Source: a virus. From it: a stretch of 47,040 nucleotides of DNA. The notes below the pieces were generated by a model. It ran no database searches and was not told where the DNA came from. It saw only the letters and a list, made by a program, of their open reading frames with translations. Made by a program: the position numbers and the translations under genes. This document shows positions 40,490-45,848 of the stretch, piece after piece. The stretch lies in IMG/VR virus record IMGVR_UViG_3300023192_004492, positions 1 to 47,040 of that record; one strand, 5' to 3'. Each line of letters begins with the position of its first letter. Within the stretch, counting starts at the first letter, position 1.

Positions 40490-41224
40490 ATGCAGAAACT
40501 ATTTGAAAATTGGCGCAGATTTCTAACAGAGAAACCAGATGAAATAGCTAATAAAATAAAAGAAATAAAGTTTAATTCAGCTTCGGCTTTAAGTGTTTTT
40601 AGAGATAATGGCACTTTAGCCGAAGAAGAAACTAAAATATTTGATTATGAAATTAGTTTAGCAGAAAATCCTGATGATACTCTTGTTCAAAGATTTGATG
40701 AATCTTTATATAGCGGTAAAAAAACAGGATTTTTATCACCTTATTCTCCTAATGAATTAAGAATGATGGATTTATACCTATTACGTGGACACAATGCTGG
40801 ATTTGCCATCAAAGATGGTGATGATATCGTTAGTGTTCATAATAATTCAGAATTATCTGGTCTAGCTCGCGAATTTATGAGAAAAGCTAAAGAAGTAGGC
40901 GGGGTCAGGTTGGATCATTTTGATGGCTTTTTAACCGGATTGTATAAAAAATATGGATTTACTAATGTATATGAGATTTACCAATGGGATGAACAATATG
41001 CGCCTTCCGAATGGAGCTTCGAAGGTGTTAGCGTTTTAAACCCAGCTACCAGTGTATATGCTCAGGCATTGGATGAAATAACGTTTGAGGATCCAGAAAC
41101 ATTGCCCAATAAAACCATAGAAGTTTTAGCGGAAAGTGGTTTAAAGCTTGACATTAATCCAAGTTTGAAATATAATAGTTACAAGTATGGTCGTCCCGAT
41201 GTAATTATGAGAAAATTAGCTTAG
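40490..41224 (+). CDS. 244-aa protein with putative capsid-targeting N-terminus and GNAT-like C-domain
   Basis: MQKLFENWRRFLTEKPDE is nearly identical in pattern to the starts of the proteins at 29916 and 32504 and offers an LTE|K processing site. Residues 90-180 (LLRGHNAGFAIKDGDDIVSV, SGLAREFMRKAKEVGG, LDHFDGFLTGLYKKYGF, WDEQYAP) look like the acetyltransferase-like domain of phage proteins with LDxFDGFLxGFYxxxGF and YAP motifs. The substrate is unknown. If packaged and injected it could modify host targets, comparable in logic to T4 Alt. Confidence 0.65.
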   Translation: MQKLFENWRRFLTEKPDEIANKIKEIKFNSASALSVFRDNGTLAEEETKIFDYEISLAENPDDTLVQRFDESLYSGKKTGFLSPYSPNELRMMDLYLLRGHNAGFAIKDGDDIVSVHNNSELSGLAREFMRKAKEVGGVRLDHFDGFLTGLYKKYGFTNVYEIYQWDEQYAPSEWSFEGVSVLNPATSVYAQALDEITFEDPETLPNKTIEVLAESGLKLDINPSLKYNSYKYGRPDVIMRKLA

Positions 41225-41236
41225 ACTTAGAAAGAA

Positions 41237-41491
41237 ATGTATAAAGTACACAATGGATGTTATCTTGAAGTAGAAGAAGTGGTTGCAATGTGGTCCGAAA
41301 AATACAGCAACCCAAAGCTAGACCAAGAATGTTACCTGGCAAAGGTCTTATTAAGAAACAATTCAACTATTTTAACTATTGCCACTTATCCCACCAAGAA
41401 AGAAGCTGATGAGCTTATCAGCAAGATATCCACAAAATATTTAACTTTTCCACGACAATCTGATTGCGATAGGGGCGAAAGACAAGGATAA
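41237..41491 (+). CDS. small protein (84 aa), unknown
   Basis: MYKVHNGCYLEVEEV, then an alpha/beta segment (CYLAKVLLRNN, IATYPTKKEADELIS) resembling a small barrel followed by a helix. The stop overlaps the next ATG by one base (TAATG). No family recognised. Confidence 0.55.
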   Translation: MYKVHNGCYLEVEEVVAMWSEKYSNPKLDQECYLAKVLLRNNSTILTIATYPTKKEADELISKISTKYLTFPRQSDCDRGERQG

Positions 41492-41760
41492 TGTTGAAGA
41501 TACGACATCGTATGTTCCCTTGTTATTTTATTTGGAGAGATCCAAAAGAAAGCTTCGAGAATTTAAAAAAGCATATTCTTAAAGATATTAAAGAAAATGA
41601 TTTTGATAGTTATGTTTTTGAAGAATATCGCGATGAAAAAAAGCAATTAGAAATGAAGAATAGACAACTCGAAAAACACATTGAATTATTAACTTTAGAA
41701 CTAAACACTCTCAAGGGAAAGAAAGTAAAGGAGGCTTCACACAATGAAACCACAACTTAA
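41491..41760 (+). CDS. coiled-coil protein (89 aa)
   Basis: A coiled-coil segment (DEKKQLEMKNRQLEKHIELL) follows a short globular start with two aromatic/Cys positions. Overlaps both neighbours. Unknown function. Confidence 0.5.
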   Translation: MLKIRHRMFPCYFIWRDPKESFENLKKHILKDIKENDFDSYVFEEYRDEKKQLEMKNRQLEKHIELLTLELNTLKGKKVKEASHNETTT

Positions 41761-42019
41761 TTTTGAAGAAGGAGACATTGTTATCAGGCGCGTCTCAAAC
41801 GGATGGATCGTCTTTTCTAATTTAGAGGATTGGTATGAAGCGGATCATTTTATGGCGTCAGTGTATGAAGAGGGCAAAACAGAATGGGGCGAGCAGAAAG
41901 CCCTGATTAGTCTTCTCCGCGAACATTTTTCCGATTTAGTCCAATCAAAAAAGAGGGGTGGCATAAAGCTAGAAGTGCGGGAGAAAGGATACTCAGACGA
42001 GGAAGATAATGCAGGGTAA
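41744..42019 (+). CDS. small acidic protein (91 aa)
   Basis: EEGDIVIRRVSNGWIVFSN begins with a possible SH3-like strand pair similar to the GDLV family; the rest is helical and acidic. Overlaps its neighbours by 17 and 11 bases. Unknown function. Confidence 0.5.
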   Translation: MKPQLNFEEGDIVIRRVSNGWIVFSNLEDWYEADHFMASVYEEGKTEWGEQKALISLLREHFSDLVQSKKRGGIKLEVREKGYSDEEDNAG

Positions 42020-42203
42020 GTTCGATTTAGTAGAAGAGATCCAAAATGACGACGGGACTTGGAATCTTGTTTTTGATGTAGATGATGAATTTCAGGAATG
42101 GTTCAAGAGGTGGCAAGGGCTCAAGAGGTGGAGCCATAAAAGATTCCAGAAAATATTTTATATAGCAATAACAGATGCTATCGAACAATGGGAAGAACGA
42201 TGA
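42009..42203 (+). CDS. small acidic protein (64 aa)
   Basis: NLVFDVDDEFQEWFKRW and a helical C-terminus. Follows the previous gene with an overlap; its stop overlaps the next ATG (ATGA). Unknown function. Confidence 0.5.
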   Translation: MQGKFDLVEEIQNDDGTWNLVFDVDDEFQEWFKRWQGLKRWSHKRFQKIFYIAITDAIEQWEER

Positions 42204-42301
42204 GAACGACAGGTCTCAAGACAATCTATTTGACGATTCCTGAGTTGAAAGAGGCAGAATCAGAGATTATTTGCGTCACAGATAAAGAAACTAAAAACTA
42301 A
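42200..42301 (+). CDS. 33-aa micropeptide
   Basis: Starts in an ATGA overlap and encodes MRTTGLKTIYLTIPELKEAE plus a short Lys/Thr tail. It ends inside the ACTAATTACAA element. Coupling is the only support. Confidence 0.35.
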   Translation: MRTTGLKTIYLTIPELKEAESEIICVTDKETKN

Positions 42302-42307
42302 TTACAA
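42297..42307 (+). promoter_or_regulatory. ACTAATTACAA element, copy 8
   Basis: Four bases before ATG 42312 of the Fe-S carrier gene, in the same arrangement as copy 7 (ACTAATTACAAtgagATG versus ACTAATTACAAtaagATG). Confidence 0.5.
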
Positions 42308-42311
42308 TGAG

Positions 42312-42632
42312 ATGAATATCACAACAAAAGCAATTGCAAAAGTACAAGAAATGGCTATTAAACAAAATTTAGCGGATCATGGTCTACGAATATTCGTTGT
42401 GGGTGGTGGATGTTCGGGGTTTAGCTACGACATGGATTTTGACGAAGGCGAAAAGCCCGGCGACTTTGTATTCGAAGAAGGCGGTCTCAAAATCTTCGTC
42501 GATCCCATGAGCTTTCAGTATTTGGACGGCACCAAAGTCGACTACATCGAGTCCTTCAAGTTCTCGGGGTTTCATTTCGAAAACCCCAACGCGACCAGCA
42601 CGTGCGGTTGCGGTTCGTCTTTCGCCATATAA
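42312..42632 (+). CDS. A-type Fe-S carrier, HesB/IscA/ErpA family
   Basis: Carries and delivers iron-sulfur clusters. The three conserved cysteines are present: GGCSGFSY (first) and CGCGSSF (last two) at the C-terminus; length 106 aa is normal. From about 42425 the codons are distinctly GC-rich (many C/G third positions), unlike the AT-rich neighbours, so this gene was probably acquired recently from a GC-richer bacterium. The first 100 bases look phage-like. It follows an ACTAATTACAA element. Confidence 0.93.
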   Translation: MNITTKAIAKVQEMAIKQNLADHGLRIFVVGGGCSGFSYDMDFDEGEKPGDFVFEEGGLKIFVDPMSFQYLDGTKVDYIESFKFSGFHFENPNATSTCGCGSSFAI

Positions 42633-42642
42633 ATAAAACCAC

Positions 42643-42671
42643 TTGACCTTATATGAAATTTAATGTATTAT
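42643..42671 (+). promoter_or_regulatory. first of two tandem promoters before the tRNA
   Basis: TTGACC (42643-42648), 17-base spacer, TATTAT (42666-42671). Located in the 153-base gap between the Fe-S carrier gene and the tRNA. Confidence 0.6.
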
Positions 42672-42692
42672 GTATGTATCGGGCACAAGGGG

Positions 42693-42721
42693 TTGACACT
42701 TGAAATTAAATGAGCTAATAT
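42693..42721 (+). promoter_or_regulatory. second tandem promoter before the tRNA
   Basis: TTGACA (42693-42698), 17-base spacer, TAATAT (42716-42721), about 60 bases upstream of the tRNA. A 12-codon open frame at 42730 lies within the leader and is unlikely to be a gene. Confidence 0.6.
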
Positions 42722-42785
42722 AATAATTATGAATGTTTTTGCGATTGAAGGGCGAAAAAGCATTTGATATTGTATAAACAAACAT

Positions 42786-42858
42786 ACTCCCGTAGCTCAG
42801 TTGGAAGAGCAAGCGGCTCATAACCGCCAGGTCGTAGGTTCAAGTCCTACCGGGAGTA
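42786..42858 (+). tRNA. tRNA with CAT anticodon (Met, or Ile with modified C34)
   Basis: Complete cloverleaf of 73 bases: acceptor ACTCCCG/CGGGAGT, D-arm GCTC-AGTTGGAA-GAGC, anticodon loop CTCATAA (CAT), T-arm GTAGG-TTCAAGT-CCTAC, discriminator A. CCA is not encoded. The 1-72 pair is A-T, so it is not an initiator-type tRNA in the usual bacterial sense. The 27-43 pair is mismatched (A/C). It may be elongator tRNA-Met or tRNA-Ile(CAT, lysidine-modified); the sequence alone does not settle this. Confidence 0.93.
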
Positions 42859-42880
42859 CTTTTTAAAAAGGAGAAAAATT

Positions 42881-43033
42881 ATGTTAGAAGTTTTGTGGAT
42901 GCCACTTACCGCTCTTGTCGTAGGATTAACAGTTTATGTTCATAATACCGTAAAAGCAGAAGAACGATTAATAGCTATAGAAAAGACGATTAATAGCATA
43001 GAAGAGCGCGAAAGATTACGCCGTAATAAATAA
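42881..43033 (+). CDS. 50-aa membrane protein with coiled-coil tail
   Basis: Starts behind AAAAAGGAG and encodes a membrane segment (LWMPLTALVVGLTVYVH) then a charged helix (EERLIAIEKTINSIEERERL). Order membrane-coiled coil is the reverse of the XhlA-like protein at 28063. A small holin or antiholin component is possible. It is clear from the Shine-Dalgarno and the well-formed helix. Confidence 0.6.
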   Translation: MLEVLWMPLTALVVGLTVYVHNTVKAEERLIAIEKTINSIEERERLRRNK

Positions 43034-43094
43034 ACTTAGAAATGCAAGTAGAAAGAGCAGCCAGAGAAATATTTTCACTTTTTGTTTTTTTTAC

Positions 43095-43123
43095 TTGACT
43101 TTCCCTTCCTTTTTTGAGATAAT
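43095..43123 (+). promoter_or_regulatory. sigma70-type promoter before the SH3-like array
   Basis: TTGACT (43095-43100), 17-base spacer, GATAAT (43118-43123). The sequence TTTTGAGATAAT around the -10 recurs in the promoter at 46427, suggesting duplication. It heads the operon that begins with the 58-aa gene at 43155. Confidence 0.7.
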
Positions 43124-43154
43124 GTTATTAGAAAAGAAAAAAGGAAAGACCCGC

Positions 43155-43331
43155 ATGTTTACTACCCCCAATCTTATTACAAATATTCAATCTTACGAAC
43201 GTGGACTAATGAAGGAAAAGGAAATGGTTGTTTTTTTTCAATACCTTCTCGATAGTGGCGTTATTAATCACCTTCAAGGACACTATGGGCGAGAAGCTAA
43301 ATGCCTTATTGAGGATGGTCTCTGCAAATGA
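43155..43331 (+). CDS. conserved small phage protein (DUF7417-like)
   Basis: A 58-aa protein: ERGLMKEKEMVVFFQYLLDSG then HLQGHYGREAKCLIEDGLC. The pattern (E-G, E, FFQ-L-DSG, LQGxYGRxAxxLIxxGLC) is a widespread phage family (DUF7417-like), function unknown. ATG 43155 follows AAGGAAAG; an earlier frame start inside the promoter is unlikely. The next ATG overlaps the stop. Confidence 0.78.
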   Translation: MFTTPNLITNIQSYERGLMKEKEMVVFFQYLLDSGVINHLQGHYGREAKCLIEDGLCK

Positions 43332-43546
43332 AGCCCGGCATCTTAGTTAAAACCAAAGGAGCAAGAATTGGAGTACCAGCCGGGACGGTTGGGTTGATTG
43401 TAGCAGTTCGTGCTCCCTCTGACCCTCATATATTAACTGCAAATGGGAATAAAGTGCTATATTATGATGTTGAAATTTGTGGGAAATATTCGCGCATAAT
43501 CCGCCGCATGGCGAGAGACTTGGAGATAATCAATGCAAGTCGGTGA
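43328..43546 (+). CDS. SH3/KOW-like array gene 1 (72 aa)
   Basis: MKPGILVKTKGARIGVPAGTVGLIVAV with a closing LEIINASR. A GTVGLIV strand pair and a final strand indicate the same small barrel as its neighbours. Its last five codons (N-A-S-R-stop) are read in another frame as the start of the next gene. It overlaps the DUF7417-like stop by ATGA. Confidence 0.68.
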   Translation: MKPGILVKTKGARIGVPAGTVGLIVAVRAPSDPHILTANGNKVLYYDVEICGKYSRIIRRMARDLEIINASR

Positions 43547-43682
43547 TTTGGTAAGGCGCAAGAGTACGGGGACTTTGCATATTGTTTTATCGGATTCCCC
43601 GTGGTTTATTTATCTTTCTGGGTTCCCTTCGAATCAAGTATTTAGCCGACGAGATGTGGAGGTAGTCAGTGCAAGTCGGTGA
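43533..43682 (+). CDS. SH3/KOW-like array gene 2 (49 aa)
   Basis: MQVGDLVRRKSTGTLHIVLS, WFIYLSG and a last strand DVEVVSASR. Shortest complete family member, entered through the shared 14-base overlap and left through the next copy. Below usual gene-calling length but supported by the array context. Confidence 0.62.
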   Translation: MQVGDLVRRKSTGTLHIVLSDSPWFIYLSGFPSNQVFSRRDVEVVSASR

Positions 43683-43851
43683 TTTAGTAAACTGTGTTTC
43701 GGCTCCCAGGAACATCATTGGACTTATTGTTAGCATTAAACCAAACGTGCATAGTGCTGTAACTAAGCAGTCAATTTTCAATGTGTTGCTTAATGGCAAT
43801 ATCTATCCATTCCGTTCTGATATGTTGGAGGTAGTCAGTGCAAGTCGGTGA
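43669..43851 (+). CDS. SH3/KOW-like array gene 3 (60 aa)
   Basis: GTG start in the shared overlap: MQVGDLVNCVSAPRNIIGLIV, then FNVLLNGN, DMLEVVSASR. Same strand pattern as its neighbours. Next boundary copy at its end. Confidence 0.68.
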   Translation: MQVGDLVNCVSAPRNIIGLIVSIKPNVHSAVTKQSIFNVLLNGNIYPFRSDMLEVVSASR

Positions 43852-43891
43852 AAAAGATTATTTTGAAGCAATCGAGAAAGGAACAAGATGA
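43838..43891 (+). pseudogene. 17-codon stub carrying the cassette start
   Basis: GTG CAA GTC GGT GAA AAA GAT... opens MQVGEKDYFEAIEKGTR then stops. The first 21 bases repeat nearly exactly at 44054 (the start of the GIY-YIG gene), 216 bases downstream. This looks like a cassette front cut off by the insertion of the 54-aa gene that follows; it may also serve as a leader peptide. Confidence 0.5.
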
Positions 43892-44052
43892 GTAAACAAC
43901 AACTTTATAAGATTATTCGTTTCTTTCGACAAAGTAATCATCTCAGCAGGGTCATCAAAAGAAACCTTACACTCGACGAAGCACAAGCGCATTGTCGGAA
44001 CCCGCTGACCCATAAAGAGGGTGAATGGTTTGACGGCTACGAAGCGCAGTAA
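43888..44052 (+). CDS. 54-aa conserved phage protein (HCxNP / WFDGYE type)
   Basis: MSKQQLYKIIRFF, then NLTLDEAQAHCRNPLT and GEWFDGYEAQ. The pattern (LxLxEAQxHC-x-P, WFDGYE) is a widespread small phage protein of unknown function. It begins in an ATGA overlap with the stub at 43838. It lies between two copies of the cassette start, which suggests it was inserted. Confidence 0.75.
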   Translation: MSKQQLYKIIRFFRQSNHLSRVIKRNLTLDEAQAHCRNPLTHKEGEWFDGYEAQ

Positions 44053-44053
44053 A

Positions 44054-44323
44054 ATGCAAGTCGGTGAAAAAGTTTGGTTCTTATATGTTGTTCGATGTAG
44101 CGATGACACGCTTTATACCGGCGTAACAACCAGTCCAGACCGTCGGCTTAAAGAGCATAATAAAGGTCGTCGCGGAGCAAAATATACACAATCTCGACGC
44201 CCAATTGATGATATGGTATTGCTTGACTGGTTTGTGGGTCGCTCTAGAGCACAAAAAGCAGAGCACAAGTTCAAAAAACTAACGCGAGAACAAAAGGAAA
44301 AAATCATTAATGCAAGTCGGTAG
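44054..44323 (+). CDS. GIY-YIG nuclease fused to the cassette boundary sequence
   Basis: An 89-aa nuclease of the UPF0213/YhbQ type: FLYVVRC (GIY position) and LYTGVTT (YIG position), RRLKEHN (catalytic Arg region), GAKYTQSRRP and AEHKFKKLTREQKEKI (catalytic Glu helix). The first five codons (MQVGE) and the last four (NASR) are not part of the family; they are the boundary sequence of the SH3-like array. It therefore sits as a captured cassette. ATG 44054 follows the stop of the 54-aa gene by one base; the longer frame from 44021 overlaps it. Confidence 0.88.
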   Translation: MQVGEKVWFLYVVRCSDDTLYTGVTTSPDRRLKEHNKGRRGAKYTQSRRPIDDMVLLDWFVGRSRAQKAEHKFKKLTREQKEKIINASR

Positions 44324-44501
44324 TTTAGTGCAACTTGGTCCCAACTACAAAAACAGAAATCGTTGGGCAATTGTAGCTAAAAGCGAAGATTGGAGTAGCC
44401 ATTGCACCATTGTATTTACAGATACATGTGAAAAAGTCGAAGCAATTAAATCGGGACTAATTGTTTATAGCAATTTAGAGAATAAAGATGCAAGTCGGTG
44501 A
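44310..44501 (+). CDS. SH3/KOW-like array gene 4 (63 aa)
   Basis: MQVGSLVQLGPNY, WAIVAKSEDW, TIVFTDTCEKVEAI, ending NKDASR. Entered through a boundary copy with TAG in place of TGA. Same family pattern; unknown role. Confidence 0.65.
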   Translation: MQVGSLVQLGPNYKNRNRWAIVAKSEDWSSHCTIVFTDTCEKVEAIKSGLIVYSNLENKDASR

Positions 44502-44679
44502 TTTAGTTGCGCATAAAAGCAATGGCGTATTGGGAATTATCGTAAAAGAGGTCCAATCACGAATTAATATGCTCGATGATAAGAATATAGAGGATGGTTT
44601 ATTTTCTATTACTTGGCTTGATGAAATAGGTTCTACAAATAATCATTGGCTGCACGAATTGGTAAAGATGAGCTTATGA
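44488..44679 (+). CDS. SH3/KOW-like array gene 5 (63 aa)
   Basis: MQVGDLVAHKSNGVLGIIVK, ITWLDEIGS and a Leu-rich end. Enters through the 14-base boundary; leaves by a plain ATGA overlap instead of the -ASR boundary. Confidence 0.68.
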   Translation: MQVGDLVAHKSNGVLGIIVKEVQSRINMLDDKNIEDGLFSITWLDEIGSTNNHWLHELVKMSL

Positions 44680-44834
44680 AAGTCGGTGATTTAGTAACCA
44701 AGCACATCAAGTATGAAAACGAAACTTTGTTTGGGGTTGTGCTCATGGTTGATGATGAAACAATTAAAGTTCACTGGAACAAGGCTTATGGAACATTTTG
44801 GACCCTTCAAAGAACAGTAAGAGTAGCAAAATGA
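44676..44834 (+). CDS. SH3/KOW-like array gene 6 (52 aa)
   Basis: MKVGDLVTKHIKYENETLFGVVLMVD, TIKVHWNKAYG. ATG 44676 lies in an ATGA overlap; the frame extends upstream to 44646, but the family start is MKVGDLV. Ends in an ATGA overlap. Confidence 0.65.
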   Translation: MKVGDLVTKHIKYENETLFGVVLMVDDETIKVHWNKAYGTFWTLQRTVRVAK

Positions 44835-45046
44835 AAGATATTAAAGTCGGTGATTTGGTACAAGTAAGAGCGGCGGATGACGGAATTGTATATGCTATTG
44901 GCATATATCTTGGGATAAAAAAAACATGGAAAGAGTGGCATAGAGTGCATGTTGTCCATCCTTGGCAACTAGCGAACGATTTTAAGGTAGCACAACTCTA
45001 TGATGAACCCTATTGGAAATTAGAGGTCATTAGTGCAAATCGGTGA
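44831..45046 (+). CDS. SH3/KOW-like array gene 7 (71 aa)
   Basis: MKDIKVGDLVQVRAADDG, AIGIYLGIK, RVHVVHPW and YWKLEVISANR. Ends through a boundary copy with one change (CAAATCGG, hence -SANR). Confidence 0.66.
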   Translation: MKDIKVGDLVQVRAADDGIVYAIGIYLGIKKTWKEWHRVHVVHPWQLANDFKVAQLYDEPYWKLEVISANR

Positions 45047-45212
45047 TTTAATAAAACTAAAACACGCCACCAACTTTATAGGAGTTATTATTAAATTACT
45101 ACCTTCCACACGAGGGCACGGCAAAGTTATACATTTATTGCGGCAGGGTCACGTATATAAAACATATGAAGTAGATGTAGAGGTAATTAATGGCAACAAG
45201 CTTAAAGCTTGA
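45033..45212 (+). CDS. SH3/KOW-like array gene 8 (59 aa)
   Basis: GTG start in the boundary: MQIGDLIKLKHATNFIGVII, then KVIHLLRQG and VDVEVINGN. Just below the usual size cut-off; supported by the array. Overlaps the next gene by 23 bases. Confidence 0.62.
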   Translation: MQIGDLIKLKHATNFIGVIIKLLPSTRGHGKVIHLLRQGHVYKTYEVDVEVINGNKLKA

Positions 45213-45378
45213 AATAAGCGATTTGGTAAAATATAAATATTCTCACCCTGATGTGTTAAAAGAAGGGCTTGTTATGGCGCTTAACGGTACAAAGTGGGTT
45301 AAGGTGCTGTGGTCAGATAAACTTATTACAGAGGAACACATAGACGACCTAGAAATTATCTATAATTCAGATAAGTGA
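45190..45378 (+). CDS. SH3/KOW-like array gene 9 (62 aa)
   Basis: MATSLKLEISDLVKYKY, GLVMALNG, VKVLWSDKLI, DDLEIIYN: same pattern with ISDLV in place of VGDLV. Ends in a GTGA overlap. Confidence 0.66.
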   Translation: MATSLKLEISDLVKYKYSHPDVLKEGLVMALNGTKWVKVLWSDKLITEEHIDDLEIIYNSDK

Positions 45379-45584
45379 AAGTTGGTGACCTTGTAAAAGT
45401 GAACATTCCCGAATCCTTAGCGGGTGAACACGCAGGAAGAATAGGAATTCTAGTACGCTATTTTGATGAAAAAACAGCACCGGGACAGTGGAACCCAAAA
45501 AAAGCTATATGGATAGTATCGTTTGCAGGTAAAATGGGCTATTTTTATGCCGATGAACTGGCAAATCTAAGCAAAAAGGACTAA
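45375..45584 (+). CDS. SH3/KOW-like array gene 10 (69 aa)
   Basis: MKVGDLVKVNIPES, GRIGILVRYFDE and WIVSFAGK. GTG start in a GTGA overlap. Last gene of the uninterrupted array; an inverted repeat follows its stop. Confidence 0.66.
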   Translation: MKVGDLVKVNIPESLAGEHAGRIGILVRYFDEKTAPGQWNPKKAIWIVSFAGKMGYFYADELANLSKKD

Positions 45585-45610
45585 AAATAGTTTAACAAAC
45601 TAAACTATTT
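45585..45610 (+). promoter_or_regulatory. 10-base AT-rich inverted repeat
   Basis: AAATAGTTTA (45585-45594) and TAAACTATTT (45601-45610), separated by 6 bases, form a perfect hairpin or palindromic operator in the gap between array genes. There is no T-tract after it, so a classical terminator is unlikely; it may be a protein-binding site or mRNA end. Confidence 0.4.
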
Positions 45611-45626
45611 AATCAAGGAGTTAAAA

Positions 45627-45848
45627 ATGAAAGTCGGTGACATGGTACAACTTAAAAAAATTAAGATAAACAAAGTCCCTTTTTTACGCTCGTATGGGGA
45701 CAAAATAGGAAGGATTGTGGCTGCGCAAGAAGCCTCTTCTAACAAAAAAGGCAATAAAACTGCTTTTTTTAGAGTAGTCTTTGAAAATACACGATTTTAT
45801 GAGGATTTAGCTGAATGGCGATTAGAAAAAGCTTCAAAAACATGTTAA
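45627..45848 (+). CDS. SH3/KOW-like gene 11 (73 aa)
   Basis: MKVGDMVQLKKIKINK, GRIVAAQE, FFRVVFENT and a Leu/Arg-rich end. It has its own Shine-Dalgarno (AAGGAG, 8 bases before the ATG), so it is the first gene of a new unit, and it overlaps the lipoprotein gene by 7 bases. Confidence 0.68.
   Translation: MKVGDMVQLKKIKINKVPFLRSYGDKIGRIVAAQEASSNKKGNKTAFFRVVFENTRFYEDLAEWRLEKASKTC

Larger units (their letters stand above)
43519..45048 (+). repeat. shared stop/start boundary sequence of the cassette array
   Basis: A 14-base sequence (A/G)TGCAAGTCGGTGA recurs at 43533, 43669, 43838, 44054, 44310 (ending GTAG), 44488 and 45033 (one base changed). In one frame it ends the preceding gene (GCA AGT CGG TGA, -ASR stop); in the other it starts the next (ATG CAA GTC GGT GAT, MQVGD). 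Homology extends upstream at some sites (GGAGGTAGTCAGTGCAAGTC before 43682 and 43851) and downstream (GATTTAGTA). It is thus both a translational-coupling signal and a block of homology for exchange of cassettes. Confidence 0.9.

Noticed and set aside
42730-42768. 12-codon frame after the second tandem promoter
   Set aside because: Too short and without a Shine-Dalgarno; probably leader of the tRNA transcript.
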